Source: Tenebrio molitor (lineage: Eukaryota; Arthropoda; Insecta; Coleoptera; Tenebrionidae). From it: a stretch of 64,000 nucleotides of DNA. Of the stretch, positions 34,326 to 46,600 are shown one piece after another. How positions within the stretch are numbered: the stretch's first letter is position 1; the number at the start of each line of letters is the position of its first letter. The stretch is taken from assembly GCF_963966145.1 (NCBI RefSeq), contig NC_091047.1:28892001-28956000 (forward strand). The letters are read 5' to 3'. The position numbers were made by a program, and so were the translations under genes. The notes under the pieces are model-generated. The model saw only the letters and a program-made list of their open reading frames with translations. It searched no databases and had not been told where the DNA came from.

Positions 34326-36597
34326 TTTCATAGTTTTGATGTTGTTTGCGTTATAATAAATATTTGCTAAATTGTTACTTTAACTTATTTTCATGAGAAT
34401 GCTCTTACAAGTGGCTCGAAGTTGACAGAAAACACTGACGTGAATGTCATAAACAAGACAGCTATTTGACATCCACACGTTCGTTTCACAAGAGAGCATC
34501 TTAGGCAATGACATTGACTACCAAAATTTTATGCTCGCAATTGTACATCCACAAAAATTATTTGACGGCATCCCGCATCCGGCATCTCATTCGTTTTAAC
34601 CTCACTTCGGGAGTTTGACCACGTATTTATGTTTGTTTGTTTTCCTTGGCATTTTTCGATTTGGATTACAAAATAATTTTTTTTTTCAAGACATATAAGA
34701 ATGACAAATGGCAAAGAACCTGCTTCATTGTGAAACAGGCTTCGGCGTATATCGTTCTACGCAACTAGGCCACATCCCCTTTTTTTTATTACTAGGTATA
34801 TCTGTTGGTTGGCCCAAGTATAGATGTCCTCCGGACCCTGGTAGCCGTTCTACCGTCTCTTCATGATAGAAAAAACTGTGCCGAAATTTGTCTGTAAGAC
34901 ATTTCATGTTGTATCAAAGTTATTATTTTATTAAAAAATTTTTATTAAAATTAGATACTGGCGGCATTTTCATGACAGTTTAGGTGAAACGTCAGTCATG
35001 ATCACATATGTCATGATTGATTGTTATTGTAACAATAAAGCTTAGACTACATAGTTTTTTTTTAATGACATAAAAATTGGTGTGCGAAATTCCGTGCTCC
35101 CAACTGTACATATGAAACAATGCAAATTTGAATGATTTTGGTATCACTGTAATCTAAACGCATTTCCGGTTGTCAGCTTTGACAGAGTTGACAGGCGAAT
35201 TTGACGTTTACCATTAAAGGGTCATTTTTGTAATAGCATAAACCACCGCCGTCTTGATGATTGACATATTTCACTATACATCTGCCTGGGCGAAGCTTTA
35301 GTGCCTGTGATCTCCACGGCGCCACTTTAGGGGGGAATGTCACTAAAAAATCATAACCTCATAAACAAATGTTATGAATTCAGTGAAGTTGTCAAAATGC
35401 AGTGTCAAAGACTCAAAGAGTGTCGCAGTTTAAAAGTAGCTTTAATAACAACAATTTTATTAATTTTGTTGATGCTAGTTCTGTGTGGTGTTTCTGGTTT
35501 TTAGCATTTTGCTGTTAGTGTTTATGAACTGGCTTTTTTATCATATTAGAACCGATATTGCGGTAAATGCAGCAACAACAAATTCCTATTTCTAGATTAA
35601 TATTAAAATTATAATCTCATTCTTGGATTTGCAGTACCTACATTATTTCCTAAGCGGGTCATTTCAGATAAAGATGGGCCCACAACAAAACAATTACCTA
35701 TATTTGCTTAATTAATCCGTGCCATTCTTGGTGGAAATGAGTGGAAAGGATATTTTACGTTTTGTACAGTTTTGAATATAATATCATTTTGGGCAAATTA
35801 TTATTCTATGAATTTGCACTCGCCACTGACCGAGATATTTGCAAAAAACGCGTCGCCGAAACTTTGTCCCTCCCGCACAACCGAACCAGTGCGCAACATT
35901 TTGCTTTTGCTATTTAGAATATCCAAACTGTAATTACAATTAAAGTAATGTACCTATCATTTATTACTGGACAACTATGCATGACTGCATGCATCATGCA
36001 GATACATGTGTGTGGACTGCATGTCAAAATTGTCACGATGCACATGACGATGTGATAGCATGACAGTTAGTTGCTAACAGCAACCCCAGAAATCAACCCT
36101 AAACGTCAGAATCATGAGAACATAGGATTTTTCGGTCTACGCCCAGGCCGCTATAGACACTCTGACTATCTAGCAGGTCGTGGCATAAACATACCCGACA
36201 TAACCTAATTTTTTTTAAATGTCGTTTCAAGTTAAAACATCCGGTCAATGCCAATTACGAAACAGAAAAACACTAATATTTTTCATTTGTTTCACTGCCA
36301 ACAGACTCAGTCATTGTTGATCACGCTGTAGATACAATCGAGTCAAAAATAAATTACTCCCTAGAATTCGAACTTTTAGGAAAATAATGTTTTTCATGTT
36401 GTATGTAACTAGAATTTTTAAAAGTAATTTTGAATGCCTAAGGTTTGGTTACTATGAATTGCGGATTAAGTCCAACTACGAGGTGATCAAGAAGGACTGT
36501 TTAAGTTGGTAACACTGGATCGTACATATTTTAAATCGTATAACAGGAGTAACTTCCGGTTGTTCGTGGCTTGTCGTTGTTAATGCTGTACCTACAC
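34326..36597. other. Intergenic DNA, no gene recognised
   Basis: Contains short CTGCCTGGGCG (near 35281) and CGCCCAGGC (near 36140) segments that could be ends of a ~0.87-kb MITE, but the match is too short to call. Reading frames at 34529-34907 have no domain. Confidence 0.35.
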
Positions 36598-37641
36598 TAT
36601 TGGACAAAAGTAGAGCAACAAAATTGTTGTTTCTATTGTAACTAAAAAATAGTTTTAGAATTTGGAGATTTTTTAAATTAATTCATTAAATTCATAATGA
36701 ATTACCACCTCTTAAGTTAAGTAATGCATCAGACAAAAATGGTACAATTTCTGCATAGTTTGGCTTCAAAAATGTTAATATTAAAAATTACTGAAAAAAT
36801 CATTGCGACAAAAGTAGAGCAACACTTCTATACAAGATGATTTTATTTAACTTATCGAAAACAACAATTAAAAAGAACATTAAAAAATAACAATTATCAA
36901 TAGTACTACTCTAATAATTAATGGAATATCCATTATTACTTATAATCGCTCTACAGCGCCGTGGCATTGAGGAAATCAAATTTTGAATGGTATTGTCTGG
37001 AAGATTTTCCCAAATTTCATTAATTTTTTCAAGCAATGCCTGTGTATTGGGAAACCGAGTTGTGCGAATTCCACGTTCTACCTCGTCCCATAAGTTTTCG
37101 ATGAGGTTGAGATCTGGAGACTGTGGTGGTCACTGCAAAATCTCAGCATTGTTATTGTGAAACCATTCCTGAACAAGTCGCGTCGTGTGTTTAGGGTCGT
37201 TATCATGTTGAAACACGAAACGCAAAGGCATTTCCCATTCTGCATATGGTAGCATTACATTTTGCAGAATGTCCCGATAAACAAAATATCTATCAATGAT
37301 TCCCTCAATACGGTGCAAGGGGCCTACTCCATTCCACGAAAAACAGCCCGATAAGAAAACACTCCCCCCTCCATGTTTAATTGTAGGTGTAGCGTACTTG
37401 AGATTGAATCTGGTATTCTGGTGGTAACTGGTCGTCTTACACGTTTCATTCCGTCAGAACTGTACATTTTATAGCGAGTTTCATCGCTAAATAAGACTTT
37501 TTTCCAATCGTGTATGGACTTAAATGCACTTTTTCCATGGCCTCCCCTTATGCCAAAACATCGTGAATGGCATATAGGACATAAAAACAAAAACGTATGG
37601 CGAGGGTTGTAAAATAATAACTGAACTGTCAGAAACGTCAT
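36598..37641 (-). mobile_element. Degenerate Tc1-like element with IR/DR-like end
   Basis: The left side carries two direct copies of GACAAAAGTAGAGCAACA (about 36603 and 36808), about 205 bp apart, resembling the inverted-repeat/direct-repeat arrangement of some Tc1 elements. It is followed by a minus-strand transposase pseudogene at 36911-37641. The opposite end was not found. The break is near the mariner-like fragment at 37677. Confidence 0.65.
36911..37641 (-). pseudogene. Tc1-like transposase pseudogene
   Basis: Minus-strand blocks in order: HDWKKVLFSDETRYKMYSSD (first catalytic Asp), a frame change near 37320, then YRDILQNVMLPYAEWEMPLR, FVFQHDNDPKHTT (second Asp) and, after an in-frame TGA in place of the expected Trp codon, PPQSPDLNLIENLWDE (Glu). 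34 positions lie between the second Asp and the Glu. The C terminus ends SNNGYSINY then stop. The N-terminal third is missing. Frameshift plus nonsense mutation make it inactive. Confidence 0.9.
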
Positions 37642-37676
37642 TTATCACCATAATTTTTGTTCGCAAAATTTTATTT

Positions 37677-38234
37677 ATGAAAATGGTTTTCACTCCTGAA
37701 CAAAAGATATTCATGATGGAATCTTATTTTCGCAGTGGTCACAAATTTCACACATTTCGAGAAAGTGTCAGTATTCAGCGGAAGCCTCGAAGTGGTCGAC
37801 CTAAGGTTCGTACTGAGGAAAATATTGAGATTGTGACTGTCCAACGTCAAATGGAAGACGAGTCCCAATTATCTGTCAGGATCTTGATGATTCACTAACA
37901 GCTGAAAGGTAGGTACTGGAACAACATTCTTGATGTTTTCATCAATCAATTCCACGATGATGGCTCAGGGGTATTTTCAACAAGACGGCTCTATAGCACG
38001 GGAGACTCTTCGTTAATCGAGATCTCTGGCCTGCAAGAACGCCGCTTGATTACCTGTTTACTCATTAAAAACCGTTTTCAAGGAATCTCCACACAATTGA
38101 TGATTTGAAAAGCAGAATTAAGGAAGAATGCGAACGAGTAAGCCCTTAGACATTGGTGCGTGTTTTTGAGAACATGAAGAGGCGTCTTACATTGTGCATC
38201 GAAGCTAAAGGCTATCATTTTCAACACCATTTAA
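37677..38234 (+). pseudogene. Mariner-like transposase pseudogene, internally deleted
   Basis: The start MVFTPEQKIFMMESYF and the linker RKPRSGRPKVRTEENIEIV are typical of the helix-turn-helix and HTH linker of a common insect mariner-like family. The central catalytic region is largely deleted; YFQQDGS (second Asp) remains, then in other frames VFENMKRRLTLCIEAKGYHF, the C terminus. Several stops and frame changes. The related C terminus RRLRLCIEQEGHHFEHLM is at 58.7 kb. Confidence 0.85.
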
Positions 38235-38239
38235 AACCA

Positions 38240-38352
38240 CATTATTGTATTTTCGTATCCCATCTCCACCCGGCGGCACGGCAATTTTGCCGGAGTACAT
38301 ACACTATTACGGATAATACTATCAAGTAATAGTGCAGTGCTTATCAACATAA
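38240..38352 (-). other. Probable 3' UTR of the non-LTR element
   Basis: On the minus strand this reads GCCGGTAATTATG and then TCCGGCAAAATTGCCGTGCC, GCCGGGTGGAGATGGGATAC. It directly follows the stop and is GC-richer than the flanks, with a potential hairpin GGCAA-AATT-GCC. Boundary with the mariner-like fragment at 38234 is approximate. Confidence 0.5.
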
Positions 38353-39728
38353 TTACCGGCGTCTCGCCTCCACATTTTGACTTTTTTGTGTTTTATGTTC
38401 TGCGTCAATGTTAAGGAATTTCCTCACGATGTGACATGAGTATAATAATATACTTTTTTGAATTTCAACCACCAATGTGTTCTCTAAGTCCAAAATTTTT
38501 AAATTTTTAAAAAGAGATTGCGGTACTATTCCTGTTGCTGAAATTATAAATGGTAAAATCGAAATTTTTTCTAAACACCAAAGATTTCTCATAGCAACGG
38601 ATAGTTCTAAATATTTATTAATTTTTGTATTATATGTCTGTGTTATATTGTGTGAATTTGGAACAGCTATATCTAAAAGATATGCTTGCTTTTGTTGTTT
38701 ATTTAAAATAATAATGTCTGGTCTGTTATGCTGAATGTGAATGTCAGTTAAAACTGTGCGATCAAAATATAATTTGTAATTGTCATTTTCTAAACAACTT
38801 TCTGGTTTATAAATGTAATGTGGTTGTGTATCCTTTAATAAATTGAATTTGACTGCTAAATTCATGTGTATAATTTTTGCGAATATATCATGACGTTTTT
38901 TATATTCGCTTTGAGCCAAAACGGTGCAAGAAGAAATGATGTGTTCAATGGTTTCCCCTTCAGTTCCGCAAATCCTACATTTATCGATGATCGATTGTAA
39001 ACCGCATATGTGTTTTTTATAATTTCTTGTATTTATAACACGATCTTGTATTGCAAATATAAAACCCTCAGTCTCAGGATGAATATTTGATTTTTTAAGC
39101 CATGCATGAGAAGCTTGAATATTAATTTCTGGCTGTTCTAGCTCTTTAAAATATCTCCCATGTAAAGACTTTTGTTTTATATTTGCTATAGTGTCAGGTA
39201 TATTTGGCTCAATAATATCTGAAATTACATTATCACTTAAATTTAAAGGTGTGTAACCTTTATCCGCTGAAACCAAAGCATTAAAAAAAGTGTTATCACG
39301 AGCTCTATTGAGAAAATAATTTTTTAGTAAAGCAATTTGATTTTTTTGCAGTATTTCTAGATTTGAAAAACCCCTACCACCGTTTTCGCGTGGTAAATTA
39401 AATCTTTCAATAGCAGATTTAGGATGGTGTTTACTAAATTTGGTAAAAAGAACTCTAGTTTTAATGTTTATGTTCTGTAAATTAGTTTTGGACCATTTTA
39501 TAACACCGAAAGAATAGGTCAGTAATGGAACAGCATATGTATTAACTGCTTTAATTAAATTATTACCGTTTAATTTTGATTTTAAAATAGATTTAATTCT
39601 TAAATAAAATTGCTTTTCTAAATTTTCTTTTATAATTGAGTGTTGAATATGATTTGATTGATTAATACCTAAATATTTATAAAATTCTCCTTTATTTAAA
39701 TTTTTAATGATTTCTCCTTCTTGAGTTA
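38353..39728 (-). CDS. Non-LTR retrotransposon 3' ORF with restriction-like endonuclease (R2/R4 type)
   Basis: About 460 in-frame residues without a stop, covering the region C-terminal to the reverse transcriptase core. Visible parts: PRENGGRGFSNLEILQKNQI; a CCHC knuckle C-X2-C-X8-H-X4-C (CRICGTEGETIEHIISSC); and a PD-(X14)-D segment (RPDIIILNK ... YLLDIAVP), the restriction-like endonuclease of R2/R4/NeSL-type elements. The sequence continues to a C terminus ending VEARRR. The RT domain itself is missing: the frame is cut at 39728 by the MITE that begins at 39731, and no continuation is seen beyond 40457. The first eight residues of the open frame (MDSSSFLG) come from the MITE. A 3' UTR-like tail follows at 38240-38352. 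Confidence 0.85.
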
Positions 39729-39730
39729 TA

Positions 39731-40453
39731 CAGGGTGTCCCCAAAAAAGAAGACGAGTCCATAACTCCGTTATTTATCGGAAGATTTTAATTATCTGTAC
39801 ACCAAATTAAATGGTTGTTAATGGACTACAAAATGGCCTAATAAATTCAAGTATAGCCCCATGGGCTTCAAGGGTAAACTGTCAAAATATTTTTTTTCAA
39901 ATGAGATTACATATTTTTTTTAAGTAATTCTGATTTTTATCCTGAAAACAACAATGTATCACAAGTATACACTTAAATACCAAAAATTTACAAAAAAAAA
40001 ATGTAAAAAAACGCTACTATCGTCTATGTTCCATTTTGAGCTAAACATTGGCGGCATATCTGCGCAATTCCACATGTTATTATTTGTCATTTGTTTTTCC
40101 AGCTACCTTAATTTGGTTATTACATTGTAACGCAATGCATTTTGATAGCTTTTCGCTTGGTGCTCGTCATTTGTTTCAAAAGTTAGTGTTATTTTTTTTA
40201 TGTGAAATTATACTTCTGATACATTGTTGTTTTCAGAATTAAATTCTCTATCAGAATTACTAAAAAAAAGTATGTAATCCCATTAAAAAAAAAATATTTT
40301 GACAGTTTAGTCTTGTAGCCCTTGAAGCTATACGTAAATTTATTAAGCCGTTTTGTAGTTTATTAACAACCATTTAATTTGGTTTATAGATAATTAAAAT
40401 CGTCCGATAAATAAGGGAGCTATGGATTCGTCTTTTTTTTCGGGGACACCCTG
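39731..40453. mobile_element. Long-TIR MITE inserted at TATA
   Basis: A 723-bp element with ~210-bp inverted arms, CAGGGTGTCCCCAAAAAAGA at the left and TCTTTTTTTTCGGGGACACCCTG (split for length: TCTTTTTTTTCGGGGACA, CCCTG) at the right. TATA flanks both sides (39727-39730, 40454-40457) as target duplication. The arms contain CGTCCGATAAATAAGG/ its complement. The window's first 190 bp are another copy. No coding capacity. Confidence 0.92.
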
Positions 40454-40939
40454 TATATTCTAAATGTTATTTATTTATTGTTATTACATTACTTGTTTAC
40501 ACATATTGCGCGGAGTTATTTCTTTTTGTTGATCTGGGTACTTTACCCTGTTACATATACGACGAAGACCGGTCATTTTATGACAGTTCGGTCAAAACAA
40601 TTGTAGTGATAATCCACGGCCTCCTTGATTTATAAGAGACTCGTCTCTGTAACTTTTATGTTAAAATTGACAGGGATGTTAAAAGTTTAATTATAAGAGA
40701 AATGTTAAAATTTTAACATGGATGTGTATTCTGTAAGGTAATTTTTAAAGCAACTGTTATAGTTAATTTTTTTAACACGCATGTTAACACTGACAATGTT
40801 GTCATATCATACAAATACGTTTCTCCTTTACTATCTCATATCATATCATAGTATCTCTCCTTGTTCTGATATTTAATTTTGACGTCTGTCATCATATTTT
40901 TCATTTTCATCATTAAAAGATTCAGAAAATAAGCGTGCG

Positions 40940-41894
40940 TTCAAGACTACGCATTACAACACGGCAACTAGAAGCTCTTGTTGCCTTCTTGGAGAACAAT
41001 AAGGAGAATTTGGCGGAAAACAGAAAGCTGTTACAAAATTAAGCTGGGATAGTAGCAAATGAATAAATTTAAAAGCAGAATATAGCCTAAGGGAGTCCGT
41101 TTCGGCTCAGGGACGCGAGGGTCGTGGGTTCGATTCCGACCCAGGGCGAAATTAAAAAAAAAAAAAAAAAATAAACAATAAAAAAGGCTATATCTCGTGA
41201 TTCGAAAATCACGTTAAGCCATTGGTCCCGATCTATTGAGTTGGTCATCATGCCCCTCATAGATTTGTAAACCAGTCCTAGACTGTGTAACAATTTTTTT
41301 TTTAAATAATGATCTTGAAGGTCCAAAGCGCTCAGTAGAAGAGTGGAAACGTGTATTTTACTACTTATTCGTCTTGAAGAATTATACAGACAAAATAGTA
41401 TCAACAAAAATATGCTTTTAAGGTCTTTGGAGATCTAAAAACAAATACCAGAAGAAGAAATGCTGGTGGGTCAGTCAAGGAGAAACCTCTGACTGATATC
41501 AACGAACCAATTTTAAACATGCTACATACGTAGTATTGTTGTAATTGACGATGCACCAACCGTTTCTGAACCTGGACTCAACATAGGCGGAGATATAATT
41601 AAACTTGTGGGAGACATAGAAGCAGAAGGAAGTGATAATGAAGATGTTCAAACATATTATTAAATTATCTAAATAACAGAACCAGAGCCAATAACAATGG
41701 ATGCACCTAATATGACACAACAGGTACCAGAGAGGCAAAGAAAACGGAAATTGCCTCAAGTGTCGCTGCAAGACAATTTTAATCCAGTTGGTCTTATAAA
41801 AAGCCAAGAAACATTGGCTTCATCTACGAAAAGTTTAGCTGAAGCCATCAGTGACTTGGTCGAAGCTATAAAATATGCCGCCGATAAATTGTAA
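40940..41894 (+). pseudogene. Harbinger-type Myb/SANT-like protein, disrupted by a SINE
   Basis: Plus-strand pieces in order: RLRITTRQLEALVAFLENNK with ENLAENRKLLQN (start of the trihelix), the SINE, GPKRSVEEWKRVF, NAGGSVKEKPLTDINEPILN, a run of stops, then MDAPNMTQQVPERQRKRKLP with a C-terminal amphipathic helix (41697-41894). This is the layout of the Myb-like DNA-binding partner of PIF/Harbinger transposases and of insect zeste-like proteins. The SINE and several stops make it a pseudogene. Confidence 0.7.
41092..41293 (+). mobile_element. tRNA-derived SINE
   Basis: Has an RNA polymerase III B box, GGGTTCGATTCCGACCC (41126-41142), preceded by an A-box-like GGCTCAGGGACG. It is followed by an A-rich run and then a non-tRNA body (CATTGGTCCCGATCTATTGA; TTTGTAAACCAGTCCTAGAC). 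It splits the Myb-like frame of the Harbinger remnant. The target duplication is not certain. Confidence 0.7.
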
Positions 41895-42321
41895 ATCAAT
41901 GTTAACTCATTTTTCATCGTATACCTATTAATAATATTTATTTGTTTTTTCTTCTTTTCAATTAAACTATGTATCTGTAAACGCATCTTTTCCTTTGTCC
42001 TTGAAGAAAAAATTATTTTGAGCATTATTTATCATAATTGTTTGCAAAGTTATAATTTCTACCATTTTCTTGTTCATTTATATGAGGATCAGGCCAAGGA
42101 ACTCGAAAATGTTGACACATGTTATGAAGCACTCCGCAACTGTAAATTATTTTGGCTGCTTAATGTATCAACCTAATATAAAAAGTAATGTAAAGTTTTG
42201 TCTTTCAGAGACATCTAAATCTTTCTTTTAGTCGACCAGATAATAATTTATAACAAGATGTTAAATTTTAAAGGCACATAAGGAGAAGTGGTTAAAATTT
42301 TAATAGTAACAGGACATATTA

Positions 42322-42823
42322 ACAGGGTCGATTAAATTTTTAACATAACATCGTTTTACAGAATACGATTTGCGATTTTAATGGCTGTTATTTTGTAACA
42401 TGATGTTTAAAATTAACATATTACTTACAGAATAGGCCTCTATAGCACTTAAAAAATTAGTTATTTTCTAGTTTAACAATAGAAACACGGTTGACGTTTC
42501 TTTGACATTTCCGCGAAAAATGTGCTTACCAGTGGCGTGGTGTTTGTCAGTAAACCTGGTAACTTACTCATTACAGGGTCGATTAAATTTTTAACATAAC
42601 ATCGTTTTACAGAATACGATTTGCGATTTTAATGGCTGTTATTTTGTAACATGATGTTTAAAATTAACATATTACTTACAGAATAGGCCTCTATAGCACT
42701 TAAAAAATTAGTTATTTTCTAGTTTAACAATAGAAACACGGTTGACGTTTCTTTGACATTTCCGCGAAAAATGTGCTTACCAGTGGCGTGGTGTTTGTCA
42801 GTAAACCTGGTAACTTACTCATT
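42322..42823. repeat. Tandem duplication, 251-bp unit, two apparently identical copies
   Basis: Units 42322-42572 and 42573-42823 both run from ACAGGGTCGATTAAATTTTT to GGTAACTTACTCATT with no differences that I can see. It contains the right end of the Harbinger-like remnant. Identity indicates a very recent event or an assembly duplication. Confidence 0.93.
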
Positions 42824-43628
42824 CTTACGAAGGCAAAATGTTACTGTTTCTTTATTTCATAAATTTTCTCCATTGTCAGATAATAATCACAAAATGTACT
42901 TATAATTCCAACGCAACGCCTAAAATTCATGAGATACGATTTATTATAAAGTGGCTTTTGAGACCACAAATTGTCTACGCTACGTCCATGCATTAAACGC
43001 TTATTTGCATAGAATTCCGCTACGACATGACCGATAATTTGCAACGCCTGCTCTGATTTGTTTTCTTCTTGATCACATAGTATACTCTAGCCTCAATAGT
43101 TCAGTTCATGGAGATTAGAAGGAGAGAGAAATGAACTTGATTTACAGGCTACAGATTCTCGACTTTTGTTAAAAATTCTTGTCGGTATTACAGGTTTCTA
43201 GAATTTGTAGGTACCATCGCGGTCAAAGAATACTGGTACAGCATATTTCTGTTTTGAAAGTGTCTACAGTAACATACTGTACTATTGGGGACTAAATACC
43301 TTGATCATCATTTTTCTGTCACTTCAAAAAAAATTAATGTAAACCAAGCATTAACGTCAAATCAACATTGATGACAATATCAAATTATTCACTTTTCTCT
43401 TGTCAAAAATATGGCACCTTCCACCCTCAAAAATTTATAATCGTCTCTCTTGTTTCTGAGGGATTGTCCATGGGCCAAATTGCCCAATAGTACCCGTACT
43501 TTTTGACCGTGACGGTACCTTTTATAGGTCGTAAACAGCTGATAAACTTATACCTTTTATCTATGTTTTATTTCCATTATCACTTACTTAAAGTAAAAAA
43601 AAAAAACAATAAATACTTAAACCTAACC
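42824..43628. other. Intergenic DNA downstream of Arp5
   Basis: Includes the presumed 3' UTR of the Arp5 gene (minus strand). No other gene recognised. Confidence 0.35.
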
Positions 43629-46600
43629 TTACTGCAAAATGTCAACATCCAAATCCTGCCCTTTAGGCGTCGGATAATAGGGATTTGCCGCGATATGCAT
43701 CTTGAAGTACTCTGGACCGCACTCTTCGTACATATCCTTCGTCAACAAAGTGTCTTTAAAATCACCCGATCGAACCCACTTCTTGGCACCGTGCCAGGCC
43801 CCCAAACTAGGATTCTTCACCGTTCTCACATTAACGACGGACTGAAAGGGTCGTATGCTTATCAGATCTGAAAGAATTCTTTCTTGCAACCCGGACAAAT
43901 TCGCCAGACCTCCCATTATGACGACGTTCTCGGCCAACTTCAACTGGTCCTCGTTATTGAACAGAGACAACACGTAACCTATCACTTCGGATAGTCCCGC
44001 GTCTGAAGAGCCCAACATGTAGGGTTTGAAGAGTAGTTCTGGAGCGCGGTAACGTTCTACACCCACGTGGAGCTGATGGGTTTCCCCGGGATTGCTCGTC
44101 TCGTCGAGTTCTGTGGGTTCGTGGGTTCGGATGATATCGTCGAGTTCTAGGAGCTTCTCGTTTTCGGCTTCGCTGTCGGAGTCGCCACCTGTAGATAATA
44201 AATACAACTTTTGCTGCAAAAACGCCCACGAAAACAGACATGGCTATTAAATTACTTCTACTGGAGTATCAATTACTTTAAGAACGAGAAATTGGAACTT
44301 TAGCTTCTTGACTTGCAATGGGTTTAGCGTAGGTTGTAAAACAATTAACGTAGCGCGCTTAATATTTTTCATTGCGTTATGTTTTGAAAATAGAATTTAA
44401 AAACGTAGAATCTATCAGGGATAGAGTTTACTTTAAGATCCTTCCCTTTTCGTTAAACAGGGTTTTCACGAGTGATAATGAGGCCGACGGAATTGAAAAT
44501 GCAACACACAATACATTTGCAAAGCAAACCTTGATATTCTCCGCGTCGGCATCCAGGTTTGGTTTGGAAATGTATTGTGGGTTGTATTTTTAATTCTGTC
44601 GGTCTTATTATCACTTGTGAAATACCTTGTATATACTGGGTGCCCTAAAATTCGCCGAACAACTCAGTGGGGCAATGACAACACACGTTAGAAAATTATG
44701 AGAAAAATTATAAATAAATTTTATATCTTTTAGATTTAAAGATATGGGGGCTCAAAAGGTGCAGCTTTGATCTCGTTTATTTTAAATACTAAAAAAGATT
44801 TTGACTATTTGTTTTTACTAGCCAATGCTATACTAATTCTAAATGATTGTGATCAGGTTTGCAATTAAACTAGGCAAAAATGAATAGGGAATTCCACACT
44901 TTTTCTTGGAAAGCAAAATAATTGCCCCAATCTTCCCAAGTATTCTTAAACACAAGATAAATTTAAAATGTTACAAGTACTTGAAACATTACATTTAATG
45001 TATATATTAATATATTTGTAACACATTTCATTACAAATTTTAAACGGTATTTATAAAAAATTCAAAAAAGGAAAAATTCCCTATTCATTTTTGCCTAGTT
45101 TATTTACTTCGTTATTTCTAGCATTTCCAAGAAGTGATTTTATGTCGGTTTTACCTCAAATAATGTATGACAACATGACTTTGAATTTTCTTTCTTATTT
45201 CCATGGATGACGTCATTACGCAGAAACGGATAGAGGAGAAATGAAAATAATCGGAAAAAAAGTTTTTCAAAAATCAATTTCACCTGTCTGACTTCTTTCC
45301 GAAAAGCTCAACGAGAAAGAAAATAATTATGCCCCACATACCAAACTGTTCCAGCACTGTATGTAAACGTTTTAACTTTTCATTGGGCCGTATCACGACA
45401 CCCTTATTAAATTTAGTCATGACTCTAATTGCCTTGGTGACGAATTCATCTCTTTCTGGCAGGTTATAATTGCATAAATCATATAGTTTTTGTTTACTTT
45501 AATCGCGATTTTAGTTATCGGCAACTTTAATAACGGTGTCGTGATACGGCCCACTGTCTTTAATTTCACAAAGAGCTTGTAGATAACAATATTTTGTTTT
45601 TATAACAAAAGTAATCAAATGAAAGCGCAACGGTGTTGTATGGAAATGGAACCATCTTGATTTTCATTTTATCATTAAAGTTGTACAGGGTTATTCTAAA
45701 TGATTGTAGTCGAAGTAGGCGTAAAAACTGAATGTAAAACTTATGGTTGCCGCTCCGTATAAAAAATATCAAAGTGATGTGAATAAGTGAGTACACACCG
45801 TTCACACACAGGAGTTAAATTGGGTGCAAAACAACTCAATATTTTTAGAATTCGTTGCAAAACAACGCAACATTTTTGGATTCAATCGTTAATTTAAAAA
45901 AAATAAATAAAATTCTCATCACCGCACTTTTCACCTAAAAAATGACAGTGGTAGCGCCAAAAATTGACAGTTCACATGAAAGCGGCAAAAATTTCATAAC
46001 AAGGGCATGGCCTGCTTCGACTACAATAATTTAGAATAACCCTGTACAAAGTGAACGTATATCAAGAGTCCTGTGTAATTGTGCGGCTCTACAGGTGTTT
46101 TCGAAGTTGAGGCGTTCCTGGTAACACGAGGTACTATACATTATTCTTAAAATTGATTGTATATTTTTATTGTTTTATAAAATTTTGAGTCCGGTCCTGT
46201 CTATTTCTCCGCTCTACTAGATTAATAAATAATAACTGACGTGGCCCAGGATGGTGTCTTTTTGGAAATCGCTCTGCGTACTCTCTGGACGCCGCAGCTG
46301 CATTCTGATAACGTGATATCATTGCCCATACATTAGCAACATATCTGTGAGCTCATTATTTTCGTAGTGATAAGTCATTCCGACTAATTAGATGACAAAT
46401 CTGACAGTATTTTTGATTAACGTCCTTGCTCATTTAACTTTTTTGTCAATTTCTAACAAATCAGCGCAAATTTGAGCAGGACCAGTTTCAAAAATTTCAA
46501 AAAAAAATTACTTATTGTATCTTCATTGCCGTACACATTTTACTAAGGTGATTTTGGCTAAAACTCTTTAGAACAACGCATACTATCACATGTTAAAAGG

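Larger units (their letters stand above)
40620..42440. mobile_element. Eroded PIF/Harbinger-like element
   Basis: Holds a broken Myb/SANT-like second ORF (40940-41894) of the type carried by PIF/Harbinger transposons. Inverted blocks ATTCTGTAAG-TAAT (near 40729) and ATTACTTACAGAAT (near 42420) may be its ends. A SINE is inserted in it (41092-41293). No DDE transposase is present. Outer boundaries are uncertain. Confidence 0.45.

Noticed and set aside
35281..36148. Possible MITE with CTGCCTGGGCG ends
   Set aside because: Only about 9-10 bp match between the ends, with no flanking duplication.
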